This document shows, in pieces, positions 16,206-24,366 of a stretch of DNA of 64,000 nt (positions are counted from its first letter, which is position 1; each line of letters begins with the position of its first letter). The DNA is from Microbacterium luteolum (GTDB lineage Bacteria; Actinomycetota; Actinomycetes; Actinomycetales; Microbacteriaceae): contig NZ_BAAAUN010000001.1 of the NCBI RefSeq assembly GCF_039533965.1, positions 1,958,950-2,022,949 on the forward strand, given 5' to 3'. The position numbers and the translations under genes were made by a program. The notes under the pieces are model-generated. The model saw only the letters and a list, made by a program, of their open reading frames with translations. It was not told the DNA's origin and searched no databases.

Positions 16206-17695
16206 GCACCGCCGCGAGCTCGCCGCGCGGCGAGCTCGCCCGTGGCGGCGCGCTGAGCTTCGCCGGATCGGCCGTGAGCGCCGTCATGGGGCTGGTGCTG
16301 ATCGTGATCCTCGGCCGGCTGCTCGGCGATGCCGGATCCGGCATCGTGCTGCAGGCCGTCGGCATCTTCACGATCGCTCTGGGCGTCGCGCGCTTCGGCA
16401 TGGACTCCGCGGCGATCTGGATCCTTCCGCGTCAGCTGGAAGACCAGCGGCAGCTGCTGCGGCCGACCGGTGCGTTCCTCCTGATCATGTCCGCGGTCGT
16501 GGGGCTCGTCTGCTCCGCCGTCCTCTTCGTCGGCATCCTGATCGCAGAGGCGCAGAGTCCGGGAGACGATGTCGCGGCCGCGCTCCGGACGATCGTCTGG
16601 TTCCTGCCGGTCGCCTCCGTCATGCTCACCGCGCTTTCGGCGACCCGGGCGCTCGGCAAGGTCGACGCCTACGTCCTGGTCGGCAACGTGGCGCTCCCGA
16701 CTCTCCGCCCGATCGCCATCGCCGTCGCGGTCGGTCTCGGGGCCGGAGCCGTCGCCGCATCCTTCGCCTGGGCGCTGCCCCTGCTCCCCGCTGCCGTCGC
16801 CGCGGTCGCGGTGATGCTGGTGCAGCTCCGACGACAGGGACGAACGAGCGAACCGGGCTTCCTGCGGTCGGACGTGCCGAAGCGCACGCTCCAGTACGCG
16901 CTCCCCCGCGTCGTCTCCTCGGCGCTCGAGCAGCTGCTGATCTGGCTGGCGGTGATCATCGTCGGCGCGATCGCCGGCCCCGCCGCCGCGGGCGTGTACG
17001 GCTCGGCGAGTCGCTTCGTCGCCGCCGGCATGATCGTCGACACCGCGCTCCGCGTGGTGGTCTCGCCGATGTTCAGCCGGATGCTGCACCGCAAGGACAC
17101 GGGCGAGCTCGAATCCGTCTACCGGACCGCCACCGTGTGGCTGGTGCTGTTCAGCACCCCGGTCTACATCCTCCTGGCCGTCTTCGCGCCGGTCGCGCTG
17201 TCGCTGCTCGGAGAGTCCTTCGCCGACGGCCAGAGCGTCCTCATCGTGATGTCCGTCGGTTCGATCGTGACCTTCCTCGCGGGCAACATCCATTCCGTCC
17301 TGCTGATGAGCGGCCGCAGCGGATTGGCCGCGCTGAACAAGGCCGTCGCCGTCGCCGTCAACGTCGGTCTCATCTACCTCCTCGTGCCCCTCTGGGGCAT
17401 CACCGGCGCAGCCGTCGCCTGGGCGGTCGCCTGCGCGCTCGACGCGGTGCTCGCCTCGCTGCAGGTGCGCTTCGTCCTCGGTCTGCGGGTGTCACCGCTC
17501 GCCGGGATCTACCCGCTCATCGTCGCCATCGTCACGATCGGGGTCCCCGCGGCGGCCTTCCGGCTGCTCTTCGGCGCGACATGGCTCGGGCTCATCGCCA
17601 CGGTCGTCGTCGGCGCCGCCCTGTTCCTCGCGTGGTGCCGGTTCGATCGCCGACGTCTCCACCTGGATCAGCTGCGACTCCCGGGCGCTCGATAG
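16202..17695 (+). CDS. Wzx-type polysaccharide flippase (MOP superfamily)
   Basis: 497 aa; the ATG overlaps the previous stop (ATGA). About 13-14 hydrophobic helices are seen, beginning ALSFAGSAVSAVMGLVLIVILGR, the usual N-terminal Wzx/RfbX pattern, with polar residues within helices and a long cytoplasmic loop near the middle (QLRRQGRTSEPGFLR). It should move undecaprenyl-linked repeat units across the membrane. Its role is set by neighbours that begin the chain and by a Wzy-like polymerase at 24367. Confidence 0.9.
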   Translation: MSTAASSPRGELARGGALSFAGSAVSAVMGLVLIVILGRLLGDAGSGIVLQAVGIFTIALGVARFGMDSAAIWILPRQLEDQRQLLRPTGAFLLIMSAVVGLVCSAVLFVGILIAEAQSPGDDVAAALRTIVWFLPVASVMLTALSATRALGKVDAYVLVGNVALPTLRPIAIAVAVGLGAGAVAASFAWALPLLPAAVAAVAVMLVQLRRQGRTSEPGFLRSDVPKRTLQYALPRVVSSALEQLLIWLAVIIVGAIAGPAAAGVYGSASRFVAAGMIVDTALRVVVSPMFSRMLHRKDTGELESVYRTATVWLVLFSTPVYILLAVFAPVALSLLGESFADGQSVLIVMSVGSIVTFLAGNIHSVLLMSGRSGLAALNKAVAVAVNVGLIYLLVPLWGITGAAVAWAVACALDAVLASLQVRFVLGLRVSPLAGIYPLIVAIVTIGVPAAAFRLLFGATWLGLIATVVVGAALFLAWCRFDRRRLHLDQLRLPGAR

Positions 17696-17731
17696 ATCAG
17701 AACTGGGGGCTGGTGCAGGATTCGACAGGCA

Positions 17732-17844
17732 TGCTAGAATGCCGCCTGGGGAATCTTCTCGTCTCTTCGTATGAGAAGCCGCTCGGTGGGACGAGCAAAT
17801 CAGAATCTGGGGAAAACAGGGGATGTCTAACGACGTTTTGGGGA
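17732..17844 (+). promoter_or_regulatory. Predicted promoter and leader with phased TGGGGA boxes
   Basis: TGCTAGAAT (17732-17740) looks like an extended -10 element, about 80 bp before the ATG at 17823. TGGGGA-type boxes stand at 17746, 17807, 17817 (CAGGGGA) and 17838 (TTGGGGA). The last three have exactly the 10- and 21-bp steps seen at 13834, and the third lies inside the coding region. The start therefore marks a separate transcription unit within the cluster. Confidence 0.5.
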
Positions 17845-18458
17845 CGCCTGCTGCGAAAAAACGCAGCACGGCATTGTGGATAGCGATCGCGGCAGTGGTA
17901 CTCGCCGTCGTCGGTACCGTCAGCGCGTTCGCGCTGACGGCGAACCGGGACGACCAGGCCACGAACGGATCAGGGCCTTCGCCGACGCCGAGCGTCACGG
18001 CGACGCCCGCTCCGGCTGCGCCGCCGACGGTCGCAGGTGAGATCGACGCCGACGAGGCGCAGCTCACCATCCAGACCGCGCTGGCCGCGCCGATCGGCAC
18101 CGCCGGTACGTCGGCTGATCTGGCCGCCGTGCTGAAGGACGTCGCGGTCGACGCCTATGCGGCCGAGGTCGAGGCGCAGTGGCAGGAACTCATCTCGCAG
18201 GGCTGGAGCATCGACGGCTCGCCCACGCTGGTGTCGACCGAGGTCACGAGCCTCTCCGCCGATGCCGAACCTCCGACGGCGGAGATCACCGCCTGCGTCG
18301 ACTCGTCCGCAGTGACGATGCTCGACGCGAACGGCGCTCCGATCGGCGACGACTCGGCGAAGACGCCCCGCGCCCTCCACCTCTTCACTCTCATCCAGGG
18401 AACTGACGACATCTGGCGGATCTCCGCCCACAGCTTCCCCAACGACCCGACATGCTGA
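17823..18458 (+). CDS. Membrane-anchored secreted protein of unknown function
   Basis: 211 aa. A short cytoplasmic N-terminus (MSNDVLGTPAAKKRS) precedes one membrane helix, ALWIAIAAVVLAVVGTVSAFAL (residues ~16-37), then a Pro/Thr/Ala-rich linker and a ~130-residue extracytoplasmic domain with one Cys near VEITACVDSS-type sequence and another at the C-terminus, possibly a disulfide. The domain pattern (helical start, then strands ending LFTLIQGTDDIWRISAHS) resembles small NTF2-like or lumazine-binding-like exported proteins, but I cannot assign it. Location suggests a surface role with the polysaccharide and the adhesin-like gene downstream. Confidence 0.7.
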   Translation: MSNDVLGTPAAKKRSTALWIAIAAVVLAVVGTVSAFALTANRDDQATNGSGPSPTPSVTATPAPAAPPTVAGEIDADEAQLTIQTALAAPIGTAGTSADLAAVLKDVAVDAYAAEVEAQWQELISQGWSIDGSPTLVSTEVTSLSADAEPPTAEITACVDSSAVTMLDANGAPIGDDSAKTPRALHLFTLIQGTDDIWRISAHSFPNDPTC

Positions 18459-18487
18459 ACACGGCTGCTGACGAAAGGCGCCCTGCA

Positions 18488-21400
18488 ATGACTCGCTCCA
18501 CCTCACGTCGCTCCGGCCGCATCGCGGTCGCCGCTGCGACCGCTGCCCTCACGATCGCAGCGCTGTTCACTCCGGTGTCGGCCGCCACGGCGGCAGAACC
18601 CACGCTCCCGACGGCCGATGGCCTGACCGAGATCACGGCCGCCGCGTCGTGCTGGGAGATCAAGCAGCGCAACCCGCAGTCGCAGAACGGGGTCTACTGG
18701 CTCAAGACGCAGGCCATGGTCGCTGCCGACCAGTTCTACTGCGACCAGACCTCCAACGGCGGCGGCTGGGTGCTCGTCGGACGCGGACGCGAGGCATGGG
18801 CGACATCGACCAACGGCTCGGGCTCTCCCGAGCAGGTGCGGACCGACGTGACCGGCGAAGCGGCCTTCAAGCCCCGCCAGCTGCCCGGTGAACTGATCGA
18901 TCAGCTGGCCAACAACCAGCCGATCAAGAACCTCGCCGACGGCGTCCGCCTCGTGCGCGCCACGAACACGGCCGGCACGACGTGGCAGGATCTGACCTTC
19001 ACCTTCTCGAGCCCGCGCGACAAGTGGACGTGGATGTTCAACAACGAACAGCGCGTCAATCAGTACAAGGTGAACGGTGTCACCCGCAGCGGCGGCAACA
19101 CCGCCAACTTCGGCAACGACAACAACTACATCCGCGTGCGCACGATCACCGGCTCCGCCGAGGGCTACGCGATGGGCTTCGGCTTCGGCCCCAACATCCG
19201 CGGCAACCCCGCGAGCTCGAGCTACCTCTGGTCGAAGGACACGAACACCGGCTCCGCCCGTCCGTTCACGCAGGTCTTCATCCGTCCGCAGCTCTCGACG
19301 GCTTCGTTCGAGAGCATCCCGGCATCCGGCTCCGCAGCGATCACGAACCAGGCGGTCGTCGACAGCTTCGCCCAGACGCAGAACTGGGGTGTCGCCGGTC
19401 TCGGCGCAGGCGCCGCCTCGACGGAGGGCAGCAACGAGGTCTCGGCATTCACCGAGGTCGGCAGCACGGTCTTCGTCGGAGGCAACTTCACCACCGTGCA
19501 GAAGACGGCGGGCGGGGGCAGCGCGCAGTCGCAGGCCTACCTCGCCGCTTTCCAGCGCGATACTGCCGAGTTCATCCCGACCTTCCGTCCGACCTTCAAC
19601 AACCAGGTCAAGGCGCTCGCGCCGCTTCCCGGCAACCGCGTCGCGGTCGGCGGGTTCTTCACCCAGGTGAACGGCCAGAACGCTGCGGGCCTCGTGGTCC
19701 TCAACGCGACAACGGGTGCGATCGACACCGCATTCACGGGGCGACTGATCAACGCGCTCAGCGGCGGCGTTCCCGTCGTGCGGACGCTCGACGTGCAGGG
19801 CGGATGGCTGTACGCGGCCGGCGTCTTCACGCACTCCACGGGCGGAACCTCCAGCGTGCAGAGCTACACGCGCGGCGCCGTGCGCTTCAACGTGACCAAC
19901 GGCACGCCCGACGGCACGTGGAACCCGGAGTTCAACGGCACGGTCATGAGCGTGGATGCATCCGCACAGGGTGACCGCGCGTACTTCGCCGGCTTCTTCA
20001 CGATGTCGAAGTCCCGCCCGGCCGACAAGGCCGCGGCGATGTCGACGGCGAACACCGACCTGTTCCCGTGGGCGGTCGTCTTCTCGAACCGCAACAGCGG
20101 CCGGACCGGCTACCAGCAGGCGGTCCTCGAGGTCGGCAACCGCGTCTGGCTGGGAGGATCCGAGCATTCGCTGTTCAGCTACTCCCGTGACGGCCTCACG
20201 CTGCAGAGCTCGTCGGTCGGAAACGCCGGCGGCGACTTCCAGGCGATCGCCACCGACGGCAACGCCGTCTACGGCGGATGCCACTGCTTCGAGACGCAGT
20301 ACGACGGATCGACGACCTGGAACCCGGTCGGCACGGCCTGGACCGCCGCGGATGCCGTCTACGGCTCCGGCGCGTGGAGTGCCTCGACGGGCGCTCGCAT
20401 CCCGAGCTTCAACGGCGACTTCGACACCAACCGCGGTGCCGGCGCCTGGGCGCTGTTCGTCGACTCGACCGGCACGCTGTGGCAGGGCGGCGACTGGACC
20501 TACTCCACGCAGGCCGGGTACAACCGGCAGTGGTCGGGAGGCTTCGTCCGCCACGCGCAGCGCGACACGGTCGCGCCCACGACGCCGACGAACCTCGTCG
20601 TGAACACGAAGACCGACGGCGTAGCCCTCACTTGGGGGGCCTCGACCGACAACCGCGGCGTCACGGCATACCAGGTGCTCCGCAAGGATCGAGTCGTCGC
20701 CACGGTGACGGGCACGACAGCGACCCTCCCCGCAGCACCGGCCGACACGCTCTACTTCGTCCGCGCCATCGACGCACGGGGCAACGCCTCCGCGTCGACG
20801 GCAGGGGTCACGGCAGTCGCGCCTCCGGCGCAGCCGACCACGGCCACGCTCGTCGCAGCAGGATCGAACTGGTCCTACCTCTACAACGCGGCGGGACCGA
20901 CGGGCGCCTGGACGACCACCGGATACGACAGCTCGGCCTGGCAGACCGGTGCCGCTCCGCTCGGATGGGGCCAGACGACCCTCGGCACGACGCTGACCAG
21001 CGCCGCACCGAAGCCTCTCGCCTCGTTCTACCGGCAGGCATTCCAGGTGGCCAACGCCGCGGTGGTGGAATCGGTGAAGATCACCACGCGAGCCGATGAC
21101 GGCATCGTGCTCTACGTCAACGGCACCGAGGTTCTGCGCAAGAACGTCGACGCCGGAGCAGCGGGAGTCGGTACCTACGCGAACGCTGCGGTCGGCGCTG
21201 CCGCTGCCCTGGCGAACCCGGTGACGATCACCGTGCCGGGCAACCTGTTCACCACGGGCACCAACGTGATCTCGGCCTCGGTCCACTCGAACTACCGGAC
21301 GACGCCGAGCCACAGCTTCGAGCTCGAGGCCGTGGCGACGATCGGCACGCAGCCGGCTCCGCCGGCACCGCCGGCCGAGCCGGAACCGGAGCCCGAGCCG

Positions 21401-21925
21401 GAGCCGGAACCCGAGCCCGTCGACACGACGGTCGTGGCGGCAGGATCGGCCTGGTCGTACCTGTTCTCGAACGATGCGACGCCCGCGAACTGGGCGGCGA
21501 CCGACTTCGACGCCTCGACCTGGACGTCCGGCACCGGCGCATTCGGCTGGGGTCACACCGAGCTCGCGACTCCGCTCGACACCACGCTGAGCCCGCGTCC
21601 GATCACGAGCTACTACCGACAGCCGATCACGCTCTCATCGGTCGACTTCACCAAGTTGACCGTGACGACGCGTGCGGATGACGGCGTCGTGGTCTACGTC
21701 AACGGGGTCGAGGTCGCACGGAAGAACCTGAACGAGGGCGCCGTGACGCAGAGCACCTACGCGAACGCCGCGGTGTCGGCTTCCGCAGCCGTCAGCACGC
21801 CCTTCGTGTTCGATGTCCCGGCCGCGGCCTTCGTGGCGGGTGCGAATGTGATCGCCGTCGAGGTGCACTCGAACTACCGCTCGACTCCGAGCCATAGTTT
21901 CGAGCTGTCCGCCGTGGCATCATGA
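18488..21925 (+). CDS. Giant secreted multidomain protein: fibrinogen-like, propeller, Fn3 and two C-terminal repeats
   Basis: 1145 aa from the ATG preceded by GAAAGG. A Sec signal (MTRSTSRRSGRIAVAAAT...VSAATAAE) is followed by a fibrinogen C-terminal-like domain (SCWEIKQRNPQSQNGVYWL, FYCDQTSNGGGWVLVGRG), which usually binds acetylated sugars. Residues ~300-680 hold DUF5122-like propeller repeats (VFVGGNFTTV, VAVGGFFTQVNG, LYAAGVFTH). A fibronectin type III domain (AVAPTTPTNLVVNTKTDG-like) comes next, then two ~150-residue copies of a PA14/galactose-binding-like domain (GWGQTTLGT / GWGHTELAT; TTRADDGIVLYVNGTEV / TTRADDGVVVYVNGVEV) joined by a (PE)n linker. It is probably a surface adhesin or polysaccharide-binding protein. 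It overlaps the next gene by 4 nt. Confidence 0.82.
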   Translation: MTRSTSRRSGRIAVAAATAALTIAALFTPVSAATAAEPTLPTADGLTEITAAASCWEIKQRNPQSQNGVYWLKTQAMVAADQFYCDQTSNGGGWVLVGRGREAWATSTNGSGSPEQVRTDVTGEAAFKPRQLPGELIDQLANNQPIKNLADGVRLVRATNTAGTTWQDLTFTFSSPRDKWTWMFNNEQRVNQYKVNGVTRSGGNTANFGNDNNYIRVRTITGSAEGYAMGFGFGPNIRGNPASSSYLWSKDTNTGSARPFTQVFIRPQLSTASFESIPASGSAAITNQAVVDSFAQTQNWGVAGLGAGAASTEGSNEVSAFTEVGSTVFVGGNFTTVQKTAGGGSAQSQAYLAAFQRDTAEFIPTFRPTFNNQVKALAPLPGNRVAVGGFFTQVNGQNAAGLVVLNATTGAIDTAFTGRLINALSGGVPVVRTLDVQGGWLYAAGVFTHSTGGTSSVQSYTRGAVRFNVTNGTPDGTWNPEFNGTVMSVDASAQGDRAYFAGFFTMSKSRPADKAAAMSTANTDLFPWAVVFSNRNSGRTGYQQAVLEVGNRVWLGGSEHSLFSYSRDGLTLQSSSVGNAGGDFQAIATDGNAVYGGCHCFETQYDGSTTWNPVGTAWTAADAVYGSGAWSASTGARIPSFNGDFDTNRGAGAWALFVDSTGTLWQGGDWTYSTQAGYNRQWSGGFVRHAQRDTVAPTTPTNLVVNTKTDGVALTWGASTDNRGVTAYQVLRKDRVVATVTGTTATLPAAPADTLYFVRAIDARGNASASTAGVTAVAPPAQPTTATLVAAGSNWSYLYNAAGPTGAWTTTGYDSSAWQTGAAPLGWGQTTLGTTLTSAAPKPLASFYRQAFQVANAAVVESVKITTRADDGIVLYVNGTEVLRKNVDAGAAGVGTYANAAVGAAAALANPVTITVPGNLFTTGTNVISASVHSNYRTTPSHSFELEAVATIGTQPAPPAPPAEPEPEPEPEPEPEPVDTTVVAAGSAWSYLFSNDATPANWAATDFDASTWTSGTGAFGWGHTELATPLDTTLSPRPITSYYRQPITLSSVDFTKLTVTTRADDGVVVYVNGVEVARKNLNEGAVTQSTYANAAVSASAAVSTPFVFDVPAAAFVAGANVIAVEVHSNYRSTPSHSFELSAVAS

Positions 21926-22647
21926 CGGGAGTGACCTCACAGAGTCGACCCGGTTTCCGCGAGTACCTCGCAGATCTCAACCGCGCCCAGAAGAGCGGCG
22001 CGGGGGTGCCCGCGTACACGCGCTGGGTGAACCGTCGGCTGGCTCGTGGGATCGCTGCCGCGTCGTCGGCACTGGGACTAACCCCGAACGCGGTGACAAC
22101 GATCAGCGCGATCCTCTCGGCCGCCGGGCTCGCGCTGATGATCGTCGTCGGTCCGACCTGGTGGTCGGCTCTGCTGACGGCTGCGCTCCTCGCCCTGGGC
22201 TATGTCTTCGACTCGGCCGACGGCCAGGTCGCCCGCCTCACGGGGACATCCAGCCCGGCGGGCGAGTGGCTCGACCATGTGGTCGATGCGATCCGCACGC
22301 CGGCGATCCACCTCACGGTGGCCGTCGCCGTCATCCTGCACCGCCCCGAGCTCGTCTGGGTCGCCGTCATCGCGCTGCTCTTCACCGTGATGAGCGTCGG
22401 CCAGTTCATGAGTCAGATCCTGGCCGAGCAGCTCGTCCGGAACTCCGGCGGCGAGACCGGCGAGAGCAACGGCGTTCGCAAGTCGCTCTTCCTGCTGCCG
22501 ACGGATACCGGCGTGCTGTGCTGGAGCTTCGCGTTCTGGATGTTCCCGCCGGCATTCGCCGTCGTCTACACGCTCCTGTTCGCGATCAACCTCGTGCACA
22601 CGGCCGCGTCGATGCGACGCAAGTACCGCAAGCTCGTCGCTCGCTGA
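21922..22647 (+). CDS. CDP-alcohol phosphatidyltransferase family protein
   Basis: 241 aa integral membrane enzyme. The diagnostic CDP-alcohol phosphotransferase motif D-x2-D-G-x2-A-R-x8-G-x3-D-x3-D is complete in DSADGQVARLTGTSS and GEWLDHVVDAIR. Six or so hydrophobic helices follow. Such enzymes join a CDP-activated alcohol (glycerol, inositol or other polyol) to an acceptor hydroxyl. The ATGA overlap with the giant secreted protein and the distant TagD-like gene (30975) suggest it decorates or builds a polyol-phosphate polymer rather than an ordinary phospholipid; this is inference. Confidence 0.9.
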   Translation: MTGVTSQSRPGFREYLADLNRAQKSGAGVPAYTRWVNRRLARGIAAASSALGLTPNAVTTISAILSAAGLALMIVVGPTWWSALLTAALLALGYVFDSADGQVARLTGTSSPAGEWLDHVVDAIRTPAIHLTVAVAVILHRPELVWVAVIALLFTVMSVGQFMSQILAEQLVRNSGGETGESNGVRKSLFLLPTDTGVLCWSFAFWMFPPAFAVVYTLLFAINLVHTAASMRRKYRKLVAR

Positions 22648-22650
22648 CAC

Positions 22651-22687
22651 GGCGCGCGGGTCTCGTCCATCGGACGACCCGCGCGCC
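22651..22687. terminator. Bidirectional hairpin terminator between convergent genes
   Basis: GGCGCGCGGGTC (22651-22662) pairs with GACCCGCGCGCC (22676-22687), and the loop contains a further GTCC/GGAC pairing. It sits between the stops of the phosphotransferase (plus) and the Wzz-like gene (minus) and can serve both. Confidence 0.85.
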
Positions 22688-22695
22688 GGCCTCGC

Positions 22696-24252
22696 TCAGG
22701 AGTCCGCTGCCACCGGATTGCGCGCCTCATGGCGCAGGGTCGCCGTACGCTCGCTGCGTGCCGGGAACGGCCAGGAGATGCCCGATTCCTTGCGCTGCGC
22801 GCGCGGCAGACCGCGCTCCGCGATCGCGCCGAGGATCCGCGTGTCGATCCCGTCGGCCTCTTCCCTGATCCAGCGGATCTCGGCGGTCGTCGTGTCCCGC
22901 TCGCGGGTGACCACCACGACGGACTGCGCGACGCGAAGACCGGCGAGGATGCTGGCGGGATGCGCGCCGGACGAGAGCACGAGGAACGTGATCTCGTCGC
23001 TGCCGGCGTTCTCGATCGCCGCGTACGTCTGTTCGGTGAGAAGCAGGTCTCCCTGGTACTCGTCGCCCTCGTCGGTCGCCGAGAACACGCGCAGGGAGGG
23101 GATCGTCGACGAGGTCGCCGTGCCGGCGTCCTCGTCGTCCAGCGCGAGCGCGGCGCGGAGGTGCTCCCGGAACTCGTCCGTTCCCTCCGGGACGATGACC
23201 TGCACCTCGTGTCCTGCCTGCGCGGTCACGACGGCGAGGTTGACGGCGGTGGGCGATGTCTCCGTGCGGTGCGTCGCGTCGATGACCAGGACCGTCGTTC
23301 CCAGATAGATGTCGACGAGAAGACGCTCGCGGGTGACGCGCAGCGAATCCGCCGCGGCACCGCGCGCCGGCACGTCTTCACGCCGCGCATCGACCGTCGC
23401 GAACACCGGGGCGCGGAGAGCCCGTGACATCTCCCTGGCGTTGCGCAGCCGGCGATCGAACGGATTCCAGATGAACGCCGCGATGAGCCCGAGGACGAGT
23501 CCTGCGGCTATGCCCGTGAGCAGCGTCACCGTGCGCCCAGGGGCGAAGCCGAGCTCGTTGTCCTCGGCGGCCGAGAGGACGATGCCGCCGGTCGTGTCGA
23601 CGCTCTGCAGCCCGTTGCGCTGCGAGAGCAGTCCGTCGAGCTCGGTGAGGATCTGCTGACGCTGCGTCGTCGCCTGCGCATAGGCGGCGCTGGTCACATC
23701 GGCGCTGACGAGCGCCTGGTTGGCCTCGCCGAGAGTCGTGTTGAGCGCGTCGATGCGCTCGGTGAGGCTCGTGACCATGACATCGATGCGCTCATCGGCC
23801 TGATCGCTGCGGAAGGAGAGGTAGGCGGAGGCGACGGCATCCGCGCCCTTGATCGCCTCGGCGGCGTTGTCCGCGTCGAAGTCGACCGTCACGACGGCAG
23901 CGCCGGACGAGGTCGTCACCGTGGACGCGGCGCGGATCTCACTCGCCTTCATCGCACCGTCGAGCAGGTCCGACGCCCGCGACGCGACGACGTGCGATCG
24001 GGCGATGGCCGTCTCGGTCGCATCGTCGAGCAGACCGGACGCGGCCTTCTGCGCGCTGAACGGCTCGGTCGTGATCACATTGAGGTTGATCGTGGTGGTG
24101 GCTGTGACCGTCTGCTGCGCGACCACGAGGTATCCCGCTGCCGCGATGCCCCCGAGCACCGTCGCGGCGAGGATCACCCGCCACTGTCGCTTGAGCACGA
24201 AAACGTACTGCTCGAATCCGAGCGTCGCCGTGCTTCCCTGATCCTCGTCCAT
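22696..24252 (-). CDS. Wzz-type chain-length determinant with degenerate tyrosine-kinase domain
   Basis: 518 aa starting MDEDQGSTATLGF; GAGGGGAAG just upstream supports this over an ATG 15 codons earlier. The N-terminal Wzz domain has two membrane helices (ILAATVLGGIAAAGYLVV and TVTLLTGIAAGLVLGLIAAFIW) flanking a coiled extracytoplasmic domain. A cytoplasmic region resembling BY-kinases follows, but the P-loop is missing (VLVIDATHRTETSPTAVNLAV lacks GKS), and no Tyr cluster ends the chain. It probably controls polymer length without kinase activity. It alone in this part of the cluster is on the minus strand, divergent from the Wzy-like gene. Confidence 0.87.
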   Translation of the reverse strand: MDEDQGSTATLGFEQYVFVLKRQWRVILAATVLGGIAAAGYLVVAQQTVTATTTINLNVITTEPFSAQKAASGLLDDATETAIARSHVVASRASDLLDGAMKASEIRAASTVTTSSGAAVVTVDFDADNAAEAIKGADAVASAYLSFRSDQADERIDVMVTSLTERIDALNTTLGEANQALVSADVTSAAYAQATTQRQQILTELDGLLSQRNGLQSVDTTGGIVLSAAEDNELGFAPGRTVTLLTGIAAGLVLGLIAAFIWNPFDRRLRNAREMSRALRAPVFATVDARREDVPARGAAADSLRVTRERLLVDIYLGTTVLVIDATHRTETSPTAVNLAVVTAQAGHEVQVIVPEGTDEFREHLRAALALDDEDAGTATSSTIPSLRVFSATDEGDEYQGDLLLTEQTYAAIENAGSDEITFLVLSSGAHPASILAGLRVAQSVVVVTRERDTTTAEIRWIREEADGIDTRILGAIAERGLPRAQRKESGISWPFPARSERTATLRHEARNPVAADS

Positions 24253-24366
24253 CAACGATCTTCCCCTCGACTGCGAGCGCGCCTGTGCCGACCCCACGGG
24301 CTCCCAGCCCTCTTCTTGTCCGTGGGCCTATCCTAGGGGCGGAGCCTGAGTGATAACGGAGGACGC

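Noticed and set aside
21360..21420. Repeat of GAGCCGGAACC-type units
   Set aside because: It is the (PE)n linker in the giant secreted protein; low-complexity coding sequence, not a regulatory repeat.
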